A program made the position numbers and the translations under genes. A stretch of 64,000 nt of DNA. Origin: Demequina sediminicola (GTDB lineage: Bacteria > Actinomycetota > Actinomycetes > Actinomycetales > Demequinaceae). The notes under the pieces were generated by a model. The model ran no database searches. It saw nothing but the letters and a program-made list of their open reading frames with translations, and was not told the DNA's origin. The stretch covers positions 1 through 64,000 of the forward strand of contig NZ_BBRB01000003.1 of assembly GCF_000975055.1 (NCBI RefSeq), in the 5' to 3' direction. Shown piece after piece: positions 55,920 to 64,000 of the stretch; position 1 is the stretch's first letter, and every line of letters begins with the position of its first letter.

Positions 55920-57824
55920 TTAGCCTTCGCGCAGGAGGCGTCGGCGCTGCTCCAGGCGAACGATCTCCGCGAACGCCTCCTGAGCGCCGTCAGTGCCCGC
56001 TCCCGCGCGCTGCATGCGCCCCCGCAACTCCGCGATGGCACGCGTGAGACTCAGATCCAGCACGCGCGCGAGAACGGAACTGGCGTAATGGCCGAGAGTC
56101 TCAGGCTTGTCATGCGGCAGCGGGGACACCGCCAATTCAGACACCGTGCCCGCGAGAGACTCCCCCGCCTGCTCCGCGACATCATTCGCCCAGTCTGGGC
56201 CGGCTTGCGTAGGACCGCCTGCAGCCATGATCGCCTCAAACACGGCCCGGTACTGGGGCACCGAATACGCCGCAGGGGTCATCTCTGCGACGACCACTTG
56301 GCCCAGCGGATCGTTGACAGTCTCGGTCGGCGCCTGCAACAGGGCCCCGAGCGACAGCGCTTCCGCACGCACCACAGGATCCCGGCGGTCAGGCCGGGCC
56401 GATGCCGCGGTTCCGTCACCGCCGCGACTCACCTGGGGCATCGTCCCTGTGTGGGCTGCAGGCTCACGTCCACGGGACTTCGCCGCATTGGATACCGCGC
56501 GACGGACGATGTCCAGTTCCATCCCCAACCATCCAGCGAGACGGCGGGTGTACTCGGGCTGGATGGCCCTGTCGCGGATACCTGCGACGACAGGCGCGGC
56601 AGCACTCAGAGCCGCGGCACGGCCTTCAGGGGTCTCCAAGTCATTGGCACCCAATGCTGTCTTGATCACGAACTCGAACAGCGGCGTACGAGCCTGCAAG
56701 AGCGCCTGCACAGCCTGATCGCCACCGGCCATGCGGAGGTCACACGGGTCCTTGCCCTCGGGGTCCACGGCCACAAACGTCTGCGCAAGGAACTGCTGGT
56801 CAAGTTGGAAGGACTTGAGTGCGGCGTTCTGGCCCGCCTCATCACCATCGAAGGTAAAGATGACCTTGGCGCCCGAGGTGCCGACCTTCATCGCACCCCC
56901 AGCGACATCGCCCATGAGTCGGCGGACAACCTTGACATGCTCCTCGCCAAAGGCCGTGCCACACGTCGCCACGGCATTCGTGATGCCCGCAAGGTGGCAC
57001 GCCATCACATCGGTGTAGCCCTCCACCACCACAGTGGTGCGCTCGGACCGGATGGCACTCTTCGCCAGATCAATGCCGTAAAGAACCTGGTTCTTCTTAT
57101 ACAGAGGGCTTTCAGGAGTGTTGAGGTACTTGGGGCCCTGATCCTCGTCGTAGAGACGCCGTGCACCAAAACCAATGACCTCACCCGTGACATCGCGGAT
57201 GGGCCAGATCAGGCGGCCACGGAAGCGGTCATAGACACCGCGATTGCCATCGGAGACGAGCCCACCGGCACGCATCTCATCCTGCGTGAAACCCTTAGTT
57301 TGCAGATGATCAGCCAAGTGGTTCCAGCCCTGCGGGGCGTAGCCCACACCAAAGTGCTCTGCCGCAGCGCGATCGAAGCCACGCTCGCGCAAAAAGTCAC
57401 GCCCGGTACGCGCCTCAGGACTCGCCAGTTGGGCTGCGTAGAACTCCTGAGCGACCCGGTGGGCTTCAAGCAGGCGTTTGCGCTGGCCACTGCGGCCTTC
57501 CTTGCGCGGAGCGCCACCGGCCTCATAGCGCAGAGTGATCCCAGCCTTATCCGCAAGGTACTCAACCGCTTCAGCAAACGGCAGGCCGTCAATGCGCATC
57601 ACGAACTCAATGACATCGCCACCTTCGCCACAGCCAAAGCAGTGCCAGCGGCCAGCATTGGGGCGCACGTGGAACGACGGCGAACGCTCATCGTGGAATG
57701 GGCACAGGCCCTTCACAGACCCCACTCCGGCGGATTTCAACGCCACGTGTTGGCCGATGATGTCCTCAATCGGCGCCCTCTCACGCACTGACGCGATGTC
57801 GTCCCGATTGATAGTCCCAGCCAC
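55920..57824 (-). CDS. dnaG: DNA primase
   Basis: A 634-residue primase making RNA primers at the replication fork. The CHC2 zinc finger (CPFHDERSPSFHV...HCFGCGEGGD) lies at about residues 45-75, the RNA-polymerase/TOPRIM core has VVVEGYTDVMA and FTFDGDEAGQNA, and the C-terminal helicase-binding part ends at about 630. GTG 57824 is used; the 14-residue longer frame has no RBS. In many actinobacteria dnaG directly follows dgt; here six genes lie between them. Confidence 0.96.
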   Translation of the reverse strand: MAGTINRDDIASVRERAPIEDIIGQHVALKSAGVGSVKGLCPFHDERSPSFHVRPNAGRWHCFGCGEGGDVIEFVMRIDGLPFAEAVEYLADKAGITLRYEAGGAPRKEGRSGQRKRLLEAHRVAQEFYAAQLASPEARTGRDFLRERGFDRAAAEHFGVGYAPQGWNHLADHLQTKGFTQDEMRAGGLVSDGNRGVYDRFRGRLIWPIRDVTGEVIGFGARRLYDEDQGPKYLNTPESPLYKKNQVLYGIDLAKSAIRSERTTVVVEGYTDVMACHLAGITNAVATCGTAFGEEHVKVVRRLMGDVAGGAMKVGTSGAKVIFTFDGDEAGQNAALKSFQLDQQFLAQTFVAVDPEGKDPCDLRMAGGDQAVQALLQARTPLFEFVIKTALGANDLETPEGRAAALSAAAPVVAGIRDRAIQPEYTRRLAGWLGMELDIVRRAVSNAAKSRGREPAAHTGTMPQVSRGGDGTAASARPDRRDPVVRAEALSLGALLQAPTETVNDPLGQVVVAEMTPAAYSVPQYRAVFEAIMAAGGPTQAGPDWANDVAEQAGESLAGTVSELAVSPLPHDKPETLGHYASSVLARVLDLSLTRAIAELRGRMQRAGAGTDGAQEAFAEIVRLEQRRRLLREG

Positions 57825-57951
57825 GTCTGCATGGTACTCCGTGGCGGCCGCGTCGATTCGACTCAACCTCTGCCTAGAGCGAAGGCGTGCGCAGGTGCCG
57901 TGACCGGTAGGTACTCTGGTGGAGGTTCACCTCCATCGAAAGGAATCCCCC

Positions 57952-58410
57952 GTGAGAATCGACGCCTTCCTCGCCGACTCAGCCGAGGTCGTCAACGGCA
58001 AGATCTACTCGCTAGGTGCGGGATGGAACACCATCTTCGTTCGGCAGTTCCCGGCGGCGCACCGACGCCTCGCCGTTGCCGCCACCGTGCACGTCCCCTT
58101 CACCGCAACCAACGCCTCGCACCAGCTCGAACTGAAGCTGCTCACCGAGGATGGCAAGGAATACCCCATCGGCGTGCGTGCCGATGCTGAAGGCAACGCC
58201 CAGCCCGTTCGCGGCATGGGCGGCGAGTTCACGCTGGGCCGTCCGGCGCACCTTGTCGACGGAGACGAGCAGGTCGCGTGCTTCGCCTTCACAATCGACG
58301 GAATCCGCTTTGTCCAGGCCGGCATGTTCTCGTGGGTCATCTCCGTTGACGGCGAAGAGCTCGGACGCTTGCCGATGCGCGTACAGCAGGTTCAGCAGCA
58401 ACAGCAGTAA
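57952..58410 (+). CDS. DUF6941-like protein, about 152 aa
   Basis: A soluble mostly-beta protein (RIDAFLADSAEVVNGKIYSL start in two pieces, GAGWNTIF, FVQAGMFSW) ending in a poly-Gln tract. The start motif and W-N-x-I segment match the DUF6941 group, which has no assigned function. GTG 57952 follows AAAGGAATC. It is divergent from dnaG and 9 bp before the next gene. Confidence 0.75.
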   Translation: MRIDAFLADSAEVVNGKIYSLGAGWNTIFVRQFPAAHRRLAVAATVHVPFTATNASHQLELKLLTEDGKEYPIGVRADAEGNAQPVRGMGGEFTLGRPAHLVDGDEQVACFAFTIDGIRFVQAGMFSWVISVDGEELGRLPMRVQQVQQQQQ

Positions 58411-58419
58411 CCACGCTCG

Positions 58420-58836
58420 ATGGACTTTTACACCGGGTTGATCTACCCCGCGTTCCTTGTGGTCTGCGCGCTCCTCGTCCTTACGGGAGCCGCAACCATG
58501 GTGTGGATCGGGCTGCACCCGTGGCTTAAACGCGTCGTCACAGCGATGTGGATCGCGACTGGCATCCATGCGGTCACGGTCATCGGAGTCATGCTGAGCG
58601 GCTCCGACGCGAGCGTCGTCCTCTCACTCGGCTACCTCCTGGCCTCCGTGATCCTCCTCCCTTTGCTCGGCATCGGCCGCCTCGGTGAACCCGATGCCGT
58701 CCTCGGCGACCCTGACCCCAACCGACCCGTGCTCGCACCCGACCAAATCGCTCGCGTCGACGGCGGTATCGCCGTGATTATCGGCATCGGTGCCGCCGTA
58801 CTCGCGTGGCGGGTCTTCGTCCTCATGGGAGCCTGA
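58420..58836 (+). CDS. small four-helix membrane protein
   Basis: A 138-residue protein with four predicted helices (about 8-30, 40-60, 66-86, 115-135) and a polar loop rich in Asp/Pro (GDPDPNRPVLAPDQ). No family recognised. Its stop overlaps the next start (TGATG). In the popT operon. Confidence 0.75.
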   Translation: MDFYTGLIYPAFLVVCALLVLTGAATMVWIGLHPWLKRVVTAMWIATGIHAVTVIGVMLSGSDASVVLSLGYLLASVILLPLLGIGRLGEPDAVLGDPDPNRPVLAPDQIARVDGGIAVIIGIGAAVLAWRVFVLMGA

Positions 58837-59225
58837 TGAGCGCCATCGGACGCATCCTGCTCATTGCCGCATACGCCGTATTGGGGCTCGCAGCAACCGG
58901 CCGCTCGGTGTACCAAATCTCCACTAAGTTCTCCGAAGCGCCCCTCCCCTACGCAGTCTCAGGGCTGAGTGCCGTTCTCTACATCGTCATCGCAGTAGCG
59001 CTCTGGCGCGGGTGGCGCCGGGTCGCCGTCTGGGGAACGGGCATCGAGCTCGCTGGCGTCCTGATCGTTGGGACTTTGGGATACATTGAGCCGTCCCTCT
59101 GGGCCGACGAGACAGTCTGGACGGGGTATGGCTCCGCCTACGGCTGGGTGCCACTGATTCTGCCGATCGCCGCATTGTGGGTGTTGCTACGCGCCCGCCG
59201 TCCCCTCCAGGAGAGCACCTCATGA
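58836..59225 (+). CDS. small membrane protein
   Basis: A 129-residue protein with about four helices (7-20, 38-58, 68-85, 103-122) and a conserved-looking RSVYQISTKF motif after helix 1 and TGYGSAYGWVP loop before helix 4. No family assigned. It overlaps the DUF368 gene by 4 nt (ATGA). Confidence 0.75.
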   Translation: MSAIGRILLIAAYAVLGLAATGRSVYQISTKFSEAPLPYAVSGLSAVLYIVIAVALWRGWRRVAVWGTGIELAGVLIVGTLGYIEPSLWADETVWTGYGSAYGWVPLILPIAALWVLLRARRPLQESTS

Positions 59226-60262
59226 GTCACGACCACTCCCCCGCTGGAGATTCGGCCTCCGCATCAGCACCGACCTCAACGCCCACGTCGCCCGCTCTCG
59301 CACCGCCGTGGGCACGGAGCCTCCTGAACGCAGTCCGCGGAGCCCTCATCGGTACCGCCGAGACCGTTCCAGGGGTGTCGGGCGGCACCATCGCCCTCAT
59401 GACGGGCGTCTACGAGATCATTCTGACTTCAGCGGGCCACTTCATCTCCGGCGCCCGCATCGCCGTCAGCGACGGCGTACGTGGCCGCGGGCTCAGCCGC
59501 TCCAGGCCCGAGTGGGCAAAAGTCCACTGGGGCGTCCTGATCCCGCTCGCAATCGGCATGGTGTTTGCACTGTTCGTCATGGCGGGCGTGATGGAAACCT
59601 TGGTAGAAGAACACCCCGTGACCATGCGGGCGCTGTTCTTCGGGCTCGTTCTTGCTTCCCTCGCAGTGCCCTTCAGGATGGCCGCGAAAGCACCACTGTC
59701 CACGCGGCCATTGGGACGATGGGGCGTCAAAGACTGGAGCATCGCCGCGGTCGCTGCGGTCGGAGCCGCCGTGATTGTGACACTGCCCGGTGGGACGCTC
59801 GAGCCCACCCCGGCAATTCTGATCCCTGCAGGGGCCATCGCCGTCTCCGCACTGGTGCTGCCCGGCCTGTCAGGGTCCTTCATCCTGCTCACCATGGGGC
59901 TCTACGAGCCAACCCTGGGAGCCGTCGCAGATCGGGACTGGGGCTACCTCGCCTACTTCGCGATCGGCCTCGTCATCGGCATGGTGTCCATCGTCAAACT
60001 CTTGCAATGGCTCCTCGAACACCACCGACGCAGCACGCTCGTGGTCCTCACCGGAATCATGGCCGGATCGCTCGTGGCACTGTGGCCGTGGCAAGACGAG
60101 GACCGGACGCTTCAAGCACCGTCCGGCGACCTCCTTGGACCCATCGTCGCGTTCCTGGTGGGGTTCACGGTCGTCGCCGTGCTACTCGTACTCGAGGCGC
60201 GCATCGTGAAGCGCCGAGACGCCCTCGCCGCCATCGCGGCTGACGCACAGCGCGACGCATAG
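59222..60262 (+). CDS. popT: DUF368 (PopT-like) undecaprenyl-phosphate translocase
   Basis: A 346-residue membrane protein with about nine helices. The N-terminal signature GTAETVPGVSGGTIALMTGV is the DUF368 hallmark, repeated in degenerate form as VLPGLSGSFILLTMGLYEP. DUF368 proteins return the lipid carrier C55-P across the membrane in cell-wall synthesis (established for some members). The symbol is by family only. ATG 59222; the first 40 residues are Ser/Ala/Pro-rich. Confidence 0.85.
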   Translation: MSHDHSPAGDSASASAPTSTPTSPALAPPWARSLLNAVRGALIGTAETVPGVSGGTIALMTGVYEIILTSAGHFISGARIAVSDGVRGRGLSRSRPEWAKVHWGVLIPLAIGMVFALFVMAGVMETLVEEHPVTMRALFFGLVLASLAVPFRMAAKAPLSTRPLGRWGVKDWSIAAVAAVGAAVIVTLPGGTLEPTPAILIPAGAIAVSALVLPGLSGSFILLTMGLYEPTLGAVADRDWGYLAYFAIGLVIGMVSIVKLLQWLLEHHRRSTLVVLTGIMAGSLVALWPWQDEDRTLQAPSGDLLGPIVAFLVGFTVVAVLLVLEARIVKRRDALAAIAADAQRDA

Positions 60263-60298
60263 GTCAGGGCCAGCGCCGGCAACTAGCGCAGCCGGCAC

Positions 60299-61150
60299 CT
60301 AGCGCGGACGCTGCGCCTCCACTAGATGCCGGGTCGAATGCGCGACGAACATTCCCTCGCGTTCAATGTGATCGTGCATGTCACGCAGGCGATCCTGATA
60401 TCGCTCCACAGTGAATCCCGGCACCCACCAGATGACCTTTCGCAAGAGATACACCACGGCTGCCACATCAAAGATCTCGATGCGTAGGCGTGCCGTCGTC
60501 AGGTTCACTACGTCGAGGCCAGCGGCGCGCGCAGCATCCGCCTCGTCGTCGGGATGACGGCCGCGCCGCGCTTCAGGCTGCGGTCCAAGAAAGAACTCGA
60601 TGAGCTCAAAGACACTCGCCGGACCCACATGCTGAGCAGTATACGTGCCACCTGGTTGGAGAACTCTCGCAATCTCCTCCCACCACACCGTGGCAGGGTG
60701 CCGGCTCGTCACTAGATCGAATGACTCATCAGCGAACGGCAACGGCGGCTCATCAGGGTCCGCCACCACCACAACGCCCTTGGGGTGGAGCAGACGAGTC
60801 GCATGGGCCACGTTGGGAGGCCACGATTCAGTCGCGACAGCAACGGACGGGAAGTGCCCGGCCTCGGCCAAGACTTCGCCTCCACCGGTCTGAATGTCGA
60901 GAGACGCGCGTGCTTCCCGGAGCCGCTCCGCCAACACGCGTGAGTAGCCCCACGGCGGCCGCTGCTCAGTGGCGCGACCCTCCAGCCATGAGAAATCCCA
61001 ACCAGTGACATCCGCCTGTGCACCCAGAGCGATCAGCTCTTCATACGAGGCACGCACGGCGTTCTCCCCTGTGTTGTGCGGTGCGCTGTTCCGTGCAGCA
61101 CTGTTCCGTGCAGCGCTGTTCCGTGGGGCATTCTCCCCTGCGTTCTCCAC
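60299..61150 (-). CDS. class I SAM-dependent methyltransferase
   Basis: A 283-residue methyltransferase-fold protein. The SAM site is IQTGGGEVLAEA (motif I) and the acidic/aromatic part VVADPDEPPLPFADESFDLV, then WWEEIARVLQPGGTY (motif III). The N-terminal about 20 residues are a repeat-derived low-complexity stretch (APRNSAARNSAARNSAP). GTG 61150 with GGAGGA upstream is the start. The substrate is unknown. It converges on popT. Confidence 0.87.
   Translation of the reverse strand: MENAGENAPRNSAARNSAARNSAPHNTGENAVRASYEELIALGAQADVTGWDFSWLEGRATEQRPPWGYSRVLAERLREARASLDIQTGGGEVLAEAGHFPSVAVATESWPPNVAHATRLLHPKGVVVVADPDEPPLPFADESFDLVTSRHPATVWWEEIARVLQPGGTYTAQHVGPASVFELIEFFLGPQPEARRGRHPDDEADAARAAGLDVVNLTTARLRIEIFDVAAVVYLLRKVIWWVPGFTVERYQDRLRDMHDHIEREGMFVAHSTRHLVEAQRPR
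61085..61129 (-). repeat. three 15-bp tandem repeats in the methyltransferase N-terminus
   Basis: GCTGTTCCGTGCAGC, ACTGTTCCGTGCAGC and GCTGTTCCGTGGGGC in a row, encoding the RNSAA unit three times (third copy degenerate). Confidence 0.9.
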
Positions 61151-61207
61151 GATGTCCTCCGTTCCACCTGGGCGAGACCACAACGGCGCCCGGCCCCGGC
61201 ATCGGCC

Positions 61208-62503
61208 CTATGCGTATTGGCCGCCGCAATACTTGTGATGCCAGTTGTACGCCGACGTGTCCGTCAACGACGCCACCTGATCCACTGCCACACGCAGCCG
61301 CTCATCATCGCCCGATGCGTCACGATAGTCCGCAGCAAACTGCGGTTCCATGACGTCAGCACCCCGCTCTGCCAATGCCTTCACCAACTCACGAAGCACC
61401 CGCCGCTGCTTGGTGTACGTAGGGCTGGTCTCGCGAGGAGCCATCAGGAAGTGCACTGCGATGCCCTTGAGGATCAGGATCTCGTCCAAAGTGTCCTGGG
61501 GCACCACGAGAGTGGCGTTGTGACGAGTGTGAGGACCCTTGCCGTACTCAGCCTGTGTCGCCGCAATAGTCGCAGAGGCGAACCGCCCAATGAGCTGACT
61601 GGTCATGTCCTTCAATGCCGCGAGCGCGGGGCGCGACCCGTCGAACTCATCGGCCCACCAGCGGAACTGACGCAACCGCTCCAGCGCAGCCAACAGCGCC
61701 TCTTGGTCGCCGCGTCCGTACCATTCACGCGCATGGTCGACGATCTCGCGGGCGTGACCTGGATCTCGGAGCACTGACAACGACACCTGGCGGTACACCA
61801 CCGAGTCCTCGACATCATGGACCGAGTACGAGACGTCATCCGCGAGGTCCATGATCTGAGCCTCGAAACTCTGCGCGCGATCAGGGGCGCCGATGCGTAG
61901 CCAGTCGTAAACCTCGCGGTCATCGGCGTACACACCAAACTTGCGGCTGGGCTTGCCGTCAGGCCTCGCGGGAGCGCCCTCCTCGCCCCACGGGTACTTC
62001 ACTGCCGCGTCAAGACCCGCACGTGTGAGATTCAGCCCGATGGGGCGACCCGTGTCCGGATGCACTGACTTGGGTTCCAGACGAGTCAGCAGGCGCAGAG
62101 TCTGAGCGTTTCCTTCAAACCCGCCGATGTGCCGGGTCACCTTGTCGAGCGCACGCTCACCATTGTGGCCAAACGGCGGGTGGCCTAGGTCGTGGGCAAG
62201 GCAAGCAGCATCCACCACATCCGGCGAGCACCCCAACGCTTTAGCAAGTTCGCGGCCCACCTGTGCGACCTCAAGCGAGTGCGTGAGGCGGGTACGAACA
62301 AAGTCGCCACTGCCAAGGCCGAGCACCTGCGTCTTGGCGCCGAGCCGTCGCAGAGCACTCGAGTGCAAAATGCGGGCGCGATCACGCTCAAAGGGCGTGC
62401 GATTGGGGCTCTTGGAAGGCTCGTGGACCCAACGCTCAACGTCCGCCTCGGTGTAGCCCTCAGGTGCGGCGCTGGAAGCGGCCAGATCACTTGCTTGATT
62501 CAC
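61208..62503 (-). CDS. dgt: deoxyguanosinetriphosphate triphosphohydrolase-like protein
   Basis: A 431-residue HD-domain enzyme of the dNTP triphosphohydrolase family, splitting dNTPs to nucleoside and triphosphate. Motifs: RTRLTHSLEVAQVGR, CLAHDLGHPPFGHNGE (HD metal pair) and MDLADDVSYSVHDVED. In actinobacteria dgt usually precedes dnaG. Start at ATG 62503. Confidence 0.93.
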   Translation of the reverse strand: MNQASDLAASSAAPEGYTEADVERWVHEPSKSPNRTPFERDRARILHSSALRRLGAKTQVLGLGSGDFVRTRLTHSLEVAQVGRELAKALGCSPDVVDAACLAHDLGHPPFGHNGERALDKVTRHIGGFEGNAQTLRLLTRLEPKSVHPDTGRPIGLNLTRAGLDAAVKYPWGEEGAPARPDGKPSRKFGVYADDREVYDWLRIGAPDRAQSFEAQIMDLADDVSYSVHDVEDSVVYRQVSLSVLRDPGHAREIVDHAREWYGRGDQEALLAALERLRQFRWWADEFDGSRPALAALKDMTSQLIGRFASATIAATQAEYGKGPHTRHNATLVVPQDTLDEILILKGIAVHFLMAPRETSPTYTKQRRVLRELVKALAERGADVMEPQFAADYRDASGDDERLRVAVDQVASLTDTSAYNWHHKYCGGQYA

Positions 62504-62660
62504 GTTCCCAACCTAGCGCGTGCGGCCCTCCCTCCTCACGTTGTCAGCCCTCGGTCGCTCTGGCGCCTGATCTCCGTTGGCCCCGCGAAGCTCCGCGTGC
62601 CCCGCCGCTCCCCATCCGCTCGGCTCCGTTGCCCCAGCGGCTTCCTATCCCGCCCCCAAT

Positions 62661-62720
62661 CCCGCCAACGCGCCCCCAAGCCCGCCAACCCACCTCCAAG
62701 CCCGCGAGCCCGCCCCCAAG
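62661..62720 (+). repeat. three 20-bp tandem repeats
   Basis: Units CCCGCCAACGCGCCCCCAAG, CCCGCCAACCCACCTCCAAG and CCCGCGAGCCCGCCCCCAAG, with partial units on both sides. Not a CRISPR: no spacers. Confidence 0.9.
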
Positions 62721-62726
62721 CCCTCC

Positions 62727-62780
62727 AAATGGTGTGAAAAGTGCCAAAGTTGGCCAATTTTGGCGTCTTCTGCACCATTT
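62727..62780. repeat. 54-bp imperfect palindrome
   Basis: The arms AAATGGTG...CCAAA and TTTGG...CACCATTT flank a TTGGCCAA centre, exactly symmetric about 62753/62754, with mismatches mainly in an 8-nt inner stretch. It lies 171 bp before the DUF559 gene. It could be an operator, a terminator-like hairpin or a trace of a mobile element. Confidence 0.7.
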
Positions 62781-62951
62781 GAGCGAGGTGACGGCGTGCA
62801 GCGCGCGAGTGACGGCGTGCAGCGGGTGGGTGTCCGAACGTACTCGCTGTCGGCATCGGCCCGTTGTCCCCGGCCATGGCTGGCCGGCGGTGTTGTCCGC
62901 AGATCTTGGAGGCCTCTCCCCCATGCGACACCCAGGCCATACCTTCGCCAC

Positions 62952-63911
62952 ATGAATCATTCCCGCGCGCTCGCCGCGATCGTGGACCACCTCAATGCGG
63001 CGCACGGGCCGGCCACCCGCGCCGAGCTCACAACGCTGATATCCGAGCGCTCCCTGCAACGCGCCGTTGATGCAGGCGTCATCGTGCGAGTCGTTCCGGG
63101 TATCTATGATCTGCCGGGGCGCCAACGTGAGCCCCTGCGTCGAGTCATGGCAGTCGCCGCATGGATGCCTCCGAAGGCGGTCCTCACCGGCGCGGCGGCT
63201 GCTGTCAGATGGGGCCACAAAGCCATCCGCCTGACGTCCATTGATGTGCTCATGCCACCCGAGCACCACAGCGCAGTCCCTGCGGGCGTACGCCCGTGGC
63301 GCTCGAAGGCCAGGATCCCCGTCATGGTCATTGAAGGAGTCCGCACAGCGATGGTGGAACACATTCCCGTGCAGCGCTGGATCCGCGAGGTAGATCAACG
63401 CACACCTGGAGCCCTCCTGGACAGCGTCCGCGACCTGCAATGCAATCCGAGGCACGTCCTAGCAACCATTGACCGCTATCCCCGGGTACCTGATTCTCGC
63501 CGACTCCGCGAAGTCTTGAATGTTGCGCAACTCGGGATCACGAGTGCTCTTGAATACCGCGCAAAGACTGAAGTGTTCAACGGGCCAGAGTGGGATCCAT
63601 GGGAGTGGCAAGGGCGCGTCAGAACCCGAAGTCGCACGTGCATCGTCGACATGCTCCACCGGCAAGCACGCATCGCCGTGGAGTTTGATGGGGCCAAGTA
63701 CCACTCAGACGATGCTGCTCGGCGGCGCGACATTGAACGCGACGCACTGCTCTCTGCGGCCGGATACCTGACCCTAAGGTTCACCTACGAGGACATCGCC
63801 CAGAGACCGCAGTGGTGCATCGACCGGGTGCGAGAGGTGCTCGCTTTGCGACTGTCGGCGGCGTCCTCCGCAAACACAGCAGGCACCCCTCGATTGGCTG
63901 AGCCGGACTAG
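62952..63911 (+). CDS. AbiEi-like / DUF559 endonuclease-fold protein
   Basis: A 319-residue protein. The N-terminal half resembles the winged-helix AbiEi-type domain of type IV toxin-antitoxin systems (ERSLQRAVDAGVIVRVVPGIYDLPG, read as two pieces). The C-terminal 110 residues are a DUF559/VSR-like endonuclease fold (VDMLHRQARIAVEFDGAKYH with Glu/Asp, DIERDALLSAAGYLTLRFTYEDI split). Common in actinobacteria, often in several copies per genome; function unproved. ATG 62952 is chosen; the frame extends upstream through repeats. Confidence 0.82.
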   Translation: MNHSRALAAIVDHLNAAHGPATRAELTTLISERSLQRAVDAGVIVRVVPGIYDLPGRQREPLRRVMAVAAWMPPKAVLTGAAAAVRWGHKAIRLTSIDVLMPPEHHSAVPAGVRPWRSKARIPVMVIEGVRTAMVEHIPVQRWIREVDQRTPGALLDSVRDLQCNPRHVLATIDRYPRVPDSRRLREVLNVAQLGITSALEYRAKTEVFNGPEWDPWEWQGRVRTRSRTCIVDMLHRQARIAVEFDGAKYHSDDAARRRDIERDALLSAAGYLTLRFTYEDIAQRPQWCIDRVREVLALRLSAASSANTAGTPRLAEPD

Positions 63912-63958
63912 CACTCGTACCTCGAGAGCTGTGTTGGGCACTGTGCCTCAGGTAGGCG

Positions 63959-63964
63959 TAGCGT
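63959..63964 (+). promoter_or_regulatory. -10 box of a leaderless promoter at the window end
   Basis: TAGCGT ends 7 nt before ATG 63972; TTGGGC at 63934-63939 is a possible -35 (19-bp spacing). Confidence 0.45.
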
Positions 63965-63971
63965 GGGTTCC

Positions 63972-64000
63972 ATGGGTGAAGTCAAGGTGTACTGCGCAAT
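63972..64000 (+). CDS. start of an unidentified gene, cut by the window end
   Basis: Only MGEVKVYCA and part of a tenth codon are visible, too little for identification. The ATG is supported by the TAGCGT box 7 nt upstream. Confidence 0.5.

Larger units (their letters stand above)
62504..62951. other. intergenic region with tandem repeats and a long palindrome
   Basis: This 448-bp gap separates divergent dgt and the DUF559 gene. It holds a 20-bp tandem repeat (62661-62720), a 54-bp palindrome (62727-62780) and a short GTGACGGCGTGCAGCG repeat (twice, at 62788-62803 and 62810-62825). A frame through it is Pro-rich and repeat-driven, with no start signal. I see no gene. Confidence 0.5.

Noticed and set aside
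56088..57791. 567-codon open frame on the plus strand inside dnaG
   Set aside because: Antisense shadow of dnaG with no motifs.
62650..62730. CRISPR-like array
   Set aside because: The repeats are directly adjacent and degenerate, without spacers, and no cas gene is near.
62536..63455. Minus-strand frames opposite the DUF559 gene
   Set aside because: Shadow frames through repeats; no motifs or start signals.

Overview
The window is high-GC bacterial DNA from an actinobacterium, most likely of the order Micrococcales (a Demequina- or Cellulomonas-like organism is my inference). The reasons are the glnE-glnA2, panB, map and ppgK neighbourhood, the zinc-ribbon/Nif3 pair, a PucR-type FasR regulator ahead of fabD-fabH-acpP-fabF, DUF3052 beside a homodimeric AceE, DUF3145, and many genes whose start codon lies 6-7 nt after a TANNNT -10 box (leaderless transcripts).

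Layout. 0-5.2 kb: a beta-lactamase-fold serine hydrolase, a hypothetical gene, and a GH13 alpha-glucosidase with its LacI-type regulator and a visible operator. 5.2-16 kb: glnA2-glnE with two paralogous membrane proteins on the minus strand, then nadE, panB, map and ppgK on the plus strand. 16-25 kb: O-antigen-ligase-like polymerase, LytR-CpsA-Psr protein, formate/nitrite-type channel, lipoprotein, RNase P RNA, yaaA, a histidine phosphatase/zinc-ribbon/Nif3 operon and a potassium channel. 25-31 kb: KDPG aldolase and sugar kinase, tRNA-Val, a peroxiredoxin with DUF3052, and aceE. 32-37 kb: fasR and the FAS-II operon. 37-46 kb: DUF3145, NAD(P)HX repair genes around a peptide deformylase, CsbD, gluconokinase, an SPFH/zinc-ribbon/membrane-protein operon, TetR next to a glycosidase remnant, and a DsbA-like lipoprotein.

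46.27-52.89 kb is an integrative element in a tRNA-Met gene. It is bounded by a 45-bp direct repeat of the tRNA 3' half. It carries a tyrosine integrase, a serine recombinase interrupted by one TGA codon, small accessory genes, a PIN-like nuclease at one end, and a two-gene module at the other (TIR-domain protein with an N-terminal zinc-binding motif plus a three-helix membrane protein). That pair is the best candidate for an undescribed, probably anti-phage, system.

53-64 kb: a COG0523-like protein lacking the P-loop, divergent across a Zur-box-like site from an operon of zinc-independent ribosomal proteins (L28, L33, S14, L31B, L36B). Then come HU, tRNA-Asn, dnaG, a small membrane operon ending in a DUF368 polyprenyl-phosphate translocase, a methyltransferase, dgt, and a DUF559/AbiEi-like gene next to an intergenic region with a 54-bp palindrome.
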